IMG/VR virus record: IMGVR_UViG_3300020172_006002
Span: 1-33,402 of that record
Length of the DNA stretch: 33,402 nucleotides
Source: a virus
Strand: one strand, 5' to 3'
The position numbers and the translations under genes were made by a program. Within the stretch, counting starts at the first letter, position 1; every line of letters starts with the position of its first letter. Under the pieces are notes generated by a model. The model saw only the letters and a program-made list of their open reading frames with translations, searched no databases and was not told where the DNA came from. Of the stretch, positions 22,586 to 30,218 are shown in pieces.

Positions 22586-23248
22586 ATGAAGCTGTTAGTG
22601 ATCGACATTGGTGGTAATAGCGTCAAGCCAGCGATGGTCACGCAATCAAAAGTCGTTAAATGCGATAAACTTCCGAGTGGGAGAGATCTCACACCGCATA
22701 AAGTCGTTCGACATATACGACGCCTGGAATTGAAATTCGATCGTGTCGTCGTAGGGTACCCAGGTGTCATCCATAATGGGAAAATCAAATGTGAGCCCAT
22801 CAATCTTGGCAAAGGTTGGAAGAAATTCGATTTTAAGAAGGCGTTTGATAAGCCAGTCCATCTGATCAACGATGCAGCACTGCAGGCGTACGGTTCTTAC
22901 AGTGGTAGCGGTCGGATGTTGTTCTTAGGGTTAGGATATGGCCTAGGCACCTGCATAGTAGATGATTGGCACATATTACCGCTTGAGGCTGGTCACCTGC
23001 CGTTTAAGAAAAAGACGTTTGAAAGTCTTGTTGGCACAAAAGCCTTGGAGTCGTCTGGGAAGGTGCGCTGGCAGAGCAATGTGTCCGAAGCCATCGAGGC
23101 TTTGCGGTTTTGCCTGCTTGCTGATGAGGTCGTGATCGGTGGCGGTAATTCCAAGAAGCTAGACCCATTTCCTAAGGGCTGCAAGAAAGGTGACAATGAC
23201 AATGCCTTTATCGGCGGGCTAAGGCTCATCCAGAAAGCCCCATCTTAA
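22586..23248 (+). CDS. ROK-family sugar kinase, polyphosphate-glucokinase-like
   Basis: This ASKHA-fold hexose kinase has 220 residues. LVIDIGGNSVKPAMV is the first phosphate loop. VVVGYPGVIHNG and NLGKGWKKFDFKKAF match the polyphosphate/ATP glucokinase (PpgK) branch. Catalytic Asp96 is in LINDAALQAYGSY, and FLGLGYGLGTC is the second phosphate loop, followed by PLEAGHLPF. The ROK zinc-finger Cys motif is absent, as in PpgK. The likely reaction is phosphorylation of glucose or a related sugar with polyphosphate or ATP. It is slightly short at the C-terminal end. GAGGT precedes the ATG. It sits between two glycosyltransferase-like genes, suggesting that it feeds the same sugar pool. Confidence 0.8.
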   Translation: MKLLVIDIGGNSVKPAMVTQSKVVKCDKLPSGRDLTPHKVVRHIRRLELKFDRVVVGYPGVIHNGKIKCEPINLGKGWKKFDFKKAFDKPVHLINDAALQAYGSYSGSGRMLFLGLGYGLGTCIVDDWHILPLEAGHLPFKKKTFESLVGTKALESSGKVRWQSNVSEAIEALRFCLLADEVVIGGGNSKKLDPFPKGCKKGDNDNAFIGGLRLIQKAPS

Positions 23249-23281
23249 AGATATCATAGTTTTGCAACACCGACAGTGAAT

Positions 23282-24223
23282 ATGCCTAACTATATTAATA
23301 AAAATCACTATAAAGTGGCATTGAGGAAGCCTGATGGTACAATGCAGTATCTGCAGCCTAATCAGTCAATGCATTTGCCGGCATTTTATGATCGATATAG
23401 AAAGCTAGGTCTAATAGAATTGCTGCCGGAGACAAAATCGACGCGAAAGCAGATATCACGTACTAAATCGGCTTCTAAAGACGACCAAGCAACAAAATTC
23501 AAAGTTAATGCACTCGATGGTGTTCACGTCAAACCGCAAGCTTCGAAAATAGCCGTGTGCCTGTCAGGTCGTGCGATTGATGCGAATTACTCCATTGCAT
23601 ATATCGACAGATTGAGAAGCTCTCACGATGTGGATGTTTATGCACACTTATGGGGTGAGACTAAAGAAATAGCGCAGAATTCTTGGTCAAAAAGAGCCAA
23701 TGGTAGGCTTCAAACGGAACGTTTAATTAAGGAGTTATCGAGAATAGGGGCGAGATACCAGCAAGACGATTTCGATACTGCCAATTTGCAGTTCATCCAG
23801 CTTCATAGTTATATGAAGAATGCTGGCAGCAACATGTCAAGAGCCGACACCGGTGCTCTTAGCATGTATTATAGCATCTTCAGGGCAAACGAACTTAGGC
23901 GCGCTTCTGGTATAAGTTATGACTATGTCATCAGGATGAGATATGACAGTGAGCCGAAAAGTGATTTGGACTTGTCGATCTTGGATCCAGGATCAATTAA
24001 CATACCAAATGAAGAGGATTTCGCTGGTATAAATGACCAATTCGCGATTGGGCCACCACATCTGATGGATGTGTATTGTGGCGTCTATAATAATGTGGCG
24101 TGGTTATCCGCGAAATGCACGCACCATCCGGAACTCTTATTGAAGTGTCAGCTTGAAGCATACAATATGCCGTTGCGCAGAATCAGCTACAGGGTATTAA
24201 TTGGTAGGAATAGAGGTTCATGA
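23282..24223 (+). CDS. Glycosyltransferase-like protein with an N-terminal extra domain
   Basis: The 313-residue product has a small N-terminal module (about residues 1-55, NYINKNHYKVALRKPDGT and FYDRYRKLGLIELL) that looks like a compact beta/helical domain, followed by a basic linker. From about residue 95 the glycosyltransferase-like body starts with KIAVCLSGRAID and DVDVYAHLWGETK, continues with LSMYYSIFRANEL and YDYVIRMRYDSEP, and ends with INIPNEEDFAGINDQFAIG. These landmarks match the 13333 product closely. The ATG at 23282 is used; a GTG two codons earlier is possible, and neither has a clear ribosome-binding site. It is the last plus-strand gene of the sugar block. Confidence 0.68.
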   Translation: MPNYINKNHYKVALRKPDGTMQYLQPNQSMHLPAFYDRYRKLGLIELLPETKSTRKQISRTKSASKDDQATKFKVNALDGVHVKPQASKIAVCLSGRAIDANYSIAYIDRLRSSHDVDVYAHLWGETKEIAQNSWSKRANGRLQTERLIKELSRIGARYQQDDFDTANLQFIQLHSYMKNAGSNMSRADTGALSMYYSIFRANELRRASGISYDYVIRMRYDSEPKSDLDLSILDPGSINIPNEEDFAGINDQFAIGPPHLMDVYCGVYNNVAWLSAKCTHHPELLLKCQLEAYNMPLRRISYRVLIGRNRGS

Positions 24224-24241
24224 TGGATTTACGATAATTGG

Positions 24242-24853
24242 TCAACGGTCAAAGTCGACGTTGAGATAGTGTACGTCGTGGTTTGTAGCATACGCTACGG
24301 CGTTTTTAGATATTCCAGGCCCAGCGATATAGCAAGCGGTTTGATCGTCGAATGTTTCCTTATAACGCAGGATCTGTGTCACATCCTTTAGTGTGACCGT
24401 CTTTCTTTTGGCTTCAACTATGACATGTAAGCCATTGCAGTTCTTGTATAAGTCGATCGGACCATGTGGTGTTGGGTATTCTTTAACTATGGTGCCGGCT
24501 GAATGGCCCAGTAATTCATCCCAGTTAGTTATGATTTTTTCAACTAGTTCCTTCTCGGTGTGTGTCTTAACAGGCTCATGCTCTGAGAGTTCGATTTTCT
24601 TACTTAGTTCTGTGCTAAAGACATTAACTATTATTCGCTCTTTCTTCCTAGTCCAAGTATAAAGGTTACCTTCTACAAGTAATTTGCTTTTATTGCTTAA
24701 GTAATTTAGTGGTTTAATCTTGTTAAGCCCATGGATCGCTAGCGAGCCATCTGCTTTATAGATCACAAGGTATTGCCCGCGCTTGAGGGCGCTTTTGGCG
24801 CGTCCCTCATAATGTACGGTACAATCGGCTAGAAGTAGGGTGCCTGGGAGCAT
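24242..24853 (-). CDS. nucS: NucS/EndoMS-like mismatch-specific endonuclease
   Basis: The 203-residue product matches NucS/EndoMS in both halves. The N-terminal DNA-binding domain shows LLADCTVHYEGRAKSAL and YLVIYKADGSLAIHG, then KPLNYL. The C-terminal RecB-like nuclease shows EYPTPHGPIDLYKN (Asp134), VIVEAKRKTV (Glu147, Lys149) and a QxxxY element (Gln160-Tyr164). In archaea and actinobacteria this enzyme cuts both strands at base mismatches in a non-canonical mismatch repair pathway. The length is slightly below the usual 220-250. The ATG is preceded by AGGGT at very short spacing. It lies 16 bases downstream of phoH on the same strand, so the two are probably co-transcribed. Confidence 0.85.
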   Translation of the reverse strand: MLPGTLLLADCTVHYEGRAKSALKRGQYLVIYKADGSLAIHGLNKIKPLNYLSNKSKLLVEGNLYTWTRKKERIIVNVFSTELSKKIELSEHEPVKTHTEKELVEKIITNWDELLGHSAGTIVKEYPTPHGPIDLYKNCNGLHVIVEAKRKTVTLKDVTQILRYKETFDDQTACYIAGPGISKNAVAYATNHDVHYLNVDFDR

Positions 24854-24869
24854 ACCCTATTTATGGTTT

Positions 24870-25730
24870 TCACTCTTTCAGGTTTTCCAAGATGTATCTG
24901 ACCAAACCGTGACGCTGCACGTCGATGGCTTCAAGTGTTACTTTCGCAATGTCTGGGTGTGATAGTGAATCCCATGCCCAAAGCAGCGGGTTTTTGTCTA
25001 CGTGCTTCAAGTCGGATTGCGTCACGTCTCCGCAGACTACGACTTTCGAATTTAGGCCGATTCTTGTAAGAAACATCTTGAGCTGCTTATGAGTGGCATT
25101 CTGCGCTTCGTCAAGTATCATGAAAGTGTCGTTGAATGAGCGGCCGCGCATGGTCTCAAGAGGGCATACTTCAATCAAGCCTTGGTCTTTGAGCTTGGTC
25201 AGGAACCCCCGATCGATGAAGTCGCTGAGTGAGTCAAACATTGGAGCCATGTAAGGGTCAGTCTTCTCTGCGATTCCACCAGGTAGAATGCCTAAGTTGC
25301 TGCCGCACTCAACAATGGGGCGTGTTAATACTATCTTGGTAAACTGGTGCGCAAGTAGGCGTTCAATGGCAATTCCGCACGCCATATAAGTCTTGCCTGT
25401 GCCGGCTGGGCCAGTGCATAGCGTCACGCTACAGGTGTCAATGCAATTGAAATAATGTTGCTGGTTGGCTGTTTTTGGTCTTATATGTTTTATTAAATCT
25501 CTTTTGTGCTCTTTATGTCCTTGTTGTGGATGTTCAAATCCTTTGTCTCGAACGGCTTTCCAATCGCCGTTTCCTTCCTGATCAATTAGCTCCTGCCAAT
25601 TTTTCAGATCACGCTTGGTGCGACTACTTTTTGCTGGCTTCATTGTTGGTTTCCCTTCGGCCAAAATATCTTCCGAGGGGGTATCTCCTTGCACTTTTCT
25701 TATATCAAATTTACGATGACGTTTCTTCAT
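24870..25730 (-). CDS. phoH: PhoH-like P-loop ATPase
   Basis: This is a predicted ATPase of the PhoH family, common in large marine and environmental phages; its role in infection is unsettled (RNA metabolism or phosphate stress have been suggested). The 286-residue product has a basic, variable N-terminus (1-80). The ATPase core follows: Walker A GPAGTGKT at 107-114, RPIVECGSNLGILPGG at 138-152, EVCPLETMRGRSFND at 187-201, Walker B MILDEAQ at 204-210, and VVCGDVTQSDL as the sensor region. The ATG start, MKKRHRKFD, is the longest reading. It is convergent with the sugar block and shares a strand with nucS and the protease. Confidence 0.93.
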   Translation of the reverse strand: MKKRHRKFDIRKVQGDTPSEDILAEGKPTMKPAKSSRTKRDLKNWQELIDQEGNGDWKAVRDKGFEHPQQGHKEHKRDLIKHIRPKTANQQHYFNCIDTCSVTLCTGPAGTGKTYMACGIAIERLLAHQFTKIVLTRPIVECGSNLGILPGGIAEKTDPYMAPMFDSLSDFIDRGFLTKLKDQGLIEVCPLETMRGRSFNDTFMILDEAQNATHKQLKMFLTRIGLNSKVVVCGDVTQSDLKHVDKNPLLWAWDSLSHPDIAKVTLEAIDVQRHGLVRYILENLKE

Positions 25731-25795
25731 TTAAGAATGTGCCTCCCATGAATGATCAAATAAATCAAAATTATACGAGTTCCGAGGGTACAGAT

Positions 25796-25990
25796 ATGGA
25801 ACAGCCACAACCAAAAGATGCTCGAGATTACCGACCACAGGGGCCTGCGTTCGAGGTGGACAGTCGGATAATCTTGAGAATTGATGTCGATCTCGCCGTG
25901 GCACTCGGCAAGTTGATTTTGGCGACTGATTCAAAGAACCCCGCAATCTTGGCATTAGGCCATCAGCTCCGGAGTTTCGAGCAAGCCTAA
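25796..25990 (+). CDS. Small unknown protein, 64 aa
   Basis: I do not recognise this protein. From an ATG preceded by GAGGG at seven bases it reads MEQPQPKDARDYRPQGPAFE, then a strand-helix unit (RIILRIDVDLAVALGKLILA) and a short helix (NPAILALGHQLRSFEQA). An in-frame ATG at 25748 would add 16 polar residues but has no ribosome-binding site. It is divergent from phoH, and its last four bases overlap the 3' end of the serine protease gene on the other strand. The frame is open further upstream, but that part lies antisense to phoH and is not believed. Confidence 0.55.
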   Translation: MEQPQPKDARDYRPQGPAFEVDSRIILRIDVDLAVALGKLILATDSKNPAILALGHQLRSFEQA

Positions 25991-27477
25991 CTGTAGAGTA
26001 GGTTTTCTATCTTACACGACCCGAGCTTGCCAGTCTGGCAGAGGCTCTTGCCGCCGCCTTCCTCGTCTAGCTTACCAACTCTGATGAGTTTGGGTTCACC
26101 TTCGACGATGCTTGCTGGCACGCACATGACAGTAGACCAGACCCCCTCGTTAAGGTACTGTGCACAAAGCAAATTACCTTCCTTATTGATTCGTAGGCTT
26201 ACCTTCGGCTCGCCATTTGAGGGCATTGTGTATTGCATCTTGTTAACTGTGGCGCAAATCGTCCCGTTTGCTTGCAGATTCAGCTTTATAAAACCATTTG
26301 ACCAGTGTAGAGCGATACCTGGTCCATAAACCTCGGATTCGTCGCTGCAGCGTTCAACGCTAAAGCGCGCCAAGTCGAATGGTGTAGAGATTTCCTTTTC
26401 TTTATAACAGGCTTGATCAGTGCACGCGTTGATTTCGAGGTGACTGTCAAACAGTTCTATCTCAGCCCCATTGTCAATTGTCTTCCAGCCTTCTGAGTAC
26501 AATGTCGTAGGCTTTTCGGCCAAATCCGGCCAGTCTTCAAGATTTAGGCTTACTGTGCTCTTCACTGCCGAACTGTTGTAGATCTCCAGTCCATAATGAG
26601 ATCTGACCTTGCTGATCGGAGTCGCTAGCGTCACTTTGCCAGACCCAGCAAACAACAGGCCTACTGCGTTCATGTTCATGTCCATGATCACTGAGCCACT
26701 ATCACCGCCAGCACTCATGTTTGTGCAAACAATGCAATCGGTGAATGTGGCAGGACCAAAGCCATATCCGATTGTGAATGTCGCATTGGTCGCTATGATC
26801 CTACCGTTGGTGTATCCGGTCGTTCTGCCTACCTTTTGGACTGGCGTCTGGATGGTAGGGTCCGCCCAGCCAGAGATGGCGCGATTGAGGGCTGGATAAA
26901 AGACGTTGATTCCGGAACCATTCTTTAGAGAATCGCTCACTTTCGCGATTGCGCTGTCGTGTAGGTTACCACTAGCTTCGATTCGCACAAAGCTTTTGAG
27001 GTTGGCTATTGCCGATAAGTTTCCATTAGCATCCATTGGACCTGGTTGGACGATCTCATCTCCGATGGCTGCGGCGTTTTCATTTGCTATCACGTGGTTG
27101 TTGCTGAGGATAACCAGGTCGTGATCTCGATCGATGAAAAATCCGCCAAGAGTGCCAGCGGTTATGCCACGGTGGCCAATGCTGGTCCCTGGAAGAAGTG
27201 GCCGGCACTTTGCACGAAGACTTTGTGGAATGATATGTCCTACTTCGACTACATCAGTCGTGACGCCATCGACTTTTGTGGGGATAAACTCGAGGTCACT
27301 TTGTTTGGTGACTTCGTCTGCTGCATATTTCTTCTGCACGAAGACTAACACTGCAGGCTCAGGTGTCGGTCGACCATTGACATATTTTAGCCCGACGCCT
27401 GTGCCGATAATATTGTTAGTCATCGGGATTTGGTCATTAAGCTGTTGCTGTGCACATTGTGCTCTGATAAAATCCAT
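25987..27477 (-). CDS. Trypsin-like serine protease with a C-terminal accessory domain
   Basis: The 496-residue product has a chymotrypsin-fold catalytic domain at about 20-300. The triad is visible: His128 in VILSNNHVIAN, Asp174 in NLHDSAIAKV and Ser260 in SAGGDSGSVI. VGRTTGYTNGRI is also typical of bacterial trypsin-like S1 proteases. Residues 320-496 form a separate beta-rich domain with several Cys (ACTDQACYKE, ERCSDES, KSLCQTGKLGSC), perhaps a jelly-roll or lectin-like binding module. No classical signal peptide is evident. GGAG lies seven bases before the ATG. It is divergent from the fibre gene block. It might act on host proteins after release or in virion maturation, but the substrate is unknown. 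Confidence 0.85.
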   Translation of the reverse strand: MDFIRAQCAQQQLNDQIPMTNNIIGTGVGLKYVNGRPTPEPAVLVFVQKKYAADEVTKQSDLEFIPTKVDGVTTDVVEVGHIIPQSLRAKCRPLLPGTSIGHRGITAGTLGGFFIDRDHDLVILSNNHVIANENAAAIGDEIVQPGPMDANGNLSAIANLKSFVRIEASGNLHDSAIAKVSDSLKNGSGINVFYPALNRAISGWADPTIQTPVQKVGRTTGYTNGRIIATNATFTIGYGFGPATFTDCIVCTNMSAGGDSGSVIMDMNMNAVGLLFAGSGKVTLATPISKVRSHYGLEIYNSSAVKSTVSLNLEDWPDLAEKPTTLYSEGWKTIDNGAEIELFDSHLEINACTDQACYKEKEISTPFDLARFSVERCSDESEVYGPGIALHWSNGFIKLNLQANGTICATVNKMQYTMPSNGEPKVSLRINKEGNLLCAQYLNEGVWSTVMCVPASIVEGEPKLIRVGKLDEEGGGKSLCQTGKLGSCKIENLLYS

Positions 27478-27566
27478 GTCGTATCTCCGTTATCAGCAGT
27501 TATTAAATATTTGTATGGATGACGCTGAATGCTTCCAGCCGAAGATAAGTTAGGGGATTTGTCTAG

Positions 27567-30218
27567 ATGGGATTACCAGTCAATCCATTTTCGGGCCAGC
27601 AATTCATCGACTCGGATAGAGTCGTGTGGCAATTTAATGGCTTATATCAGCTTTGGGAGAGGGTTGGCGTAGCAGAGGCTATTCCTACCGCCGATGAAGC
27701 CACTGTAGGATTACTTCCAGCTTCGTTTAAGGCCACTATCGACGGAATCCAAAATGCCGGTGGTGGTTTTGGACTGATTTTGCATCCCTTACAACAAGTA
27801 AATGACAATTCTTGTGAATTGATAACCGGAGATATCAAACTAGTATCTGATAGTATCGATATAACTTGCTTTAATGAAGATGCAGCAATAGAAAATTGTT
27901 ACATTGACGTGCCTCAGAACGAATGCTGCGGAGACAATGAGGTGTCTCCGCCTGTGATGCAATTTAGGATTAAAGACGTCTGGATGCGAAACACGAAGGT
28001 TCAGATAAGGTCGGTGAAGGGTGCCGAAGGCGATTGCGGCAATGTCGGCCCAAAAGGTTACAGCGGGTTTTGCGGTGGGCCTAGTGGTATTCCTGGGTTC
28101 TCAGGCGATAACGTGCTCAGGACTTTCAAATTAGCTGGAGTCATTTATCGAGACTTGGAAGGCACTACGGATCGTGCAATAGTGCAGATGAGGGTCAAGG
28201 CAAACAGCAATGCCGGCTGTGAGCTCACAATCACGACAAGTGCTCTATTTTTTGAAAATTCTGCTTCTTCTAGGCTTCAGACGCTTCAATTGCTGCGGTC
28301 GGTCACATACCCAGTATCCGATGACCAGTGTGCTCCTGTGCGTCTTCAGGACTACGTGTTGACAAAACCCGATAATGATACTACGCCGCTGAACCTTTTC
28401 ATGCTGAGGACGCCGGATAACAACGCTGTTGAATCGCCGAATGGCATTTATTTTAACGCTTCAGTCACTCTCGATGACTTGATCGCTGCCTTAGCCAACA
28501 AGTACGAAGCTGAGCTGTTTGCTGCAGATGCGCGTTACAAGAGTCAGACCAAGAAATATATTGAACTGGTCGACGACGAAGCACGTGGCATATTGAGTGG
28601 CATTTCTGGCCAGCTCGCTCAGACACAATTCAACACACCAGCTGTTGAATATGGTGTTAGCCTGTCGAAATTCGGCGATACAGCTCCACTTCCTCCTCCT
28701 GTGCCACCGCCTGTGCCGCCTCCTGTGCCACCGCCTGTGCCGCCTCCTGTGCCGCCTCCTGTGCCGCCTCCTGTGCCGCCTCCTGTACCGCCACCTGTAC
28801 CACCACCTGTACCGCCACCTGTACCGCCACCTGTACCACCACCAGCACCCCCTCCGCCCGGGCCTCTGCCGCCTCGGCCAGCAGACAATTATAGCTTTGG
28901 TAATCCAGCGCCATATGATTCTGACTATCGCGAGAGCTGTCTGACATATGAACTCCAAGATAGATATACTTTCGTCAATGTCTTACCAATATATGATTAC
29001 AATGATCCATTGATACGTATAAGCGCCATCGGATTTAAATTCGACGCATCGAAAGTACCACGTCAGACCTTTGGGGAAGTCGCTGTGGCGGTAGATTTTG
29101 TAGGCAGATGTGAGTCAGGGATAGAAGTAGAAATATCTTTGCAGTGCTTTGACAAGACTTTCGTTTATTTTAATGGGCAGATTGTAGAAACCATCGATGC
29201 CGCAGATCAATTCTATCGCATATTCATAGTTAAAAAATCCGATAGGATAACTGTTGCAGCGCCAGCAATAAATAATCCACGCGAGAAAGTTTACTCTGGA
29301 ACAGCTAGAATAGTCAACACAAGACAATATTTCCCGAGAGAGCTAGAATGTTTTCGGATTGGTGGAAGGTTTGGCGGGGTGCGAGGCGTCGATGCCATAT
29401 TCTCTAATGAAAATGTTAACAATTATCCTAAACAGTTAAATGTTACATCTATCGAAAAAGAACATGTGTTTACTTTGTCTGCTTTTTGTTATTCTCAAAT
29501 CTTGAACGTGCAGCTGGTAGCCACCGATTACGTCGACATTGAATTCCCAGACTTTGGATTTAGCCAACAGAAATTGATTAGCCTCAAGCCAGGTGACACA
29601 CTAGACGAAGATTACACATTCAGAGCAGGGCAAAGTATCAGAATCAGAAATAACAAAAGTGCGACCAAGCAAAGCGGCAGCTACACTGCTGTGTTCAAGT
29701 ACAAGAAGCCTGCCGATCAGCCAGTAATCATACCAGGAAAAGACGGCAAGCCGGAGTATCTCAATTGCCTCGGCCGCTTCTATTCGAAGCATGCTTCAAT
29801 TACCGCACTTGAGCCACCAAAAGTGGGCTATTCTTTTGCTGCTACGGCAGCACCAGCATGGCAATATCCAGTGTTGTCTTGGCAATCTGCGTGTGATAAA
29901 CTTACAGTCCAGATTGATCTGAAAGTACTTGATGTGCCGGCAGAAGTATACATTTACATTGGTGTTAGTTCGCCGAATCGGATCGCCATCAAAGTGAGTC
30001 GAAACGAGACTAAGCAGCTAGTGGTCACAGTCGGCTTGAACGAGTTGGTAACCATTTCTGGTGCCGGTACGGGCAACACAGCACCACCATCTTTCACTGG
30101 CAGCATCAGAGTCCTAGATAACACGGTGCCTGAGCCATACAAGCCGCAGGCTGCTCAAGGCGCACCATTGAAGTCAGGATTGATTCAATATAAACTGCTC
30201 GATCAGGAAGGTTTGTGA
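27567..30218 (+). CDS. Fibre-like virion protein with collagen-like and PPVP repeats
   Basis: The 883-residue product is probably a tail fibre, whisker or head-decoration protein. Residues 3-35 (PVNPFSGQQF, VWQFNGLYQLWERV) form an N-terminal module common in phage structural proteins and shared with the next gene. Residues 150-180 have Gly-X-Y triplets (GDCGNVGPKGYSGFCG). A helical/beta segment follows at 190-370. Residues 375-427 are a rigid proline tract with 12 PPVP units. Residues 445-870 are beta-rich, with two or three tandem-looking jelly-roll-like units (PRQTFGEVAVAVDF, LTVQIDLKVLDVPAEVYIYI). TAGGGGA lies upstream of the ATG, and the stop overlaps the next start. Confidence 0.8.
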   Translation: MGLPVNPFSGQQFIDSDRVVWQFNGLYQLWERVGVAEAIPTADEATVGLLPASFKATIDGIQNAGGGFGLILHPLQQVNDNSCELITGDIKLVSDSIDITCFNEDAAIENCYIDVPQNECCGDNEVSPPVMQFRIKDVWMRNTKVQIRSVKGAEGDCGNVGPKGYSGFCGGPSGIPGFSGDNVLRTFKLAGVIYRDLEGTTDRAIVQMRVKANSNAGCELTITTSALFFENSASSRLQTLQLLRSVTYPVSDDQCAPVRLQDYVLTKPDNDTTPLNLFMLRTPDNNAVESPNGIYFNASVTLDDLIAALANKYEAELFAADARYKSQTKKYIELVDDEARGILSGISGQLAQTQFNTPAVEYGVSLSKFGDTAPLPPPVPPPVPPPVPPPVPPPVPPPVPPPVPPPVPPPVPPPVPPPVPPPVPPPAPPPPGPLPPRPADNYSFGNPAPYDSDYRESCLTYELQDRYTFVNVLPIYDYNDPLIRISAIGFKFDASKVPRQTFGEVAVAVDFVGRCESGIEVEISLQCFDKTFVYFNGQIVETIDAADQFYRIFIVKKSDRITVAAPAINNPREKVYSGTARIVNTRQYFPRELECFRIGGRFGGVRGVDAIFSNENVNNYPKQLNVTSIEKEHVFTLSAFCYSQILNVQLVATDYVDIEFPDFGFSQQKLISLKPGDTLDEDYTFRAGQSIRIRNNKSATKQSGSYTAVFKYKKPADQPVIIPGKDGKPEYLNCLGRFYSKHASITALEPPKVGYSFAATAAPAWQYPVLSWQSACDKLTVQIDLKVLDVPAEVYIYIGVSSPNRIAIKVSRNETKQLVVTVGLNELVTISGAGTGNTAPPSFTGSIRVLDNTVPEPYKPQAAQGAPLKSGLIQYKLLDQEGL
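28692..28844 (+). repeat. 12-copy, 12-bp tandem repeat encoding a (PPVP)n tract
   Basis: Twelve valine codons occur at exact 12-base intervals from 28701 to 28833, each surrounded by proline codons. The first seven are GTG and the last five GTA, so the tract seems to have grown by two successive expansions. The result is about 50 residues of Pro/Val, likely a stiff polyproline spacer between collagen-like and beta-rich parts of the fibre-like protein. Confidence 0.95.

Noticed and set aside
25475-25795. Upstream open extension of the small plus-strand gene ending at 25990
   Set aside because: It lies antisense to the N-terminal half of phoH, and the start at 25796 has a proper ribosome-binding site.
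28491-28958. Several frames in both strands over the proline repeat (Gly-Gly-Thr, Arg-Arg-Trp and Leu-Cys-rich translations)
   Set aside because: A 12-base repeat is open in every frame; these are shadows of the PPVP tract.
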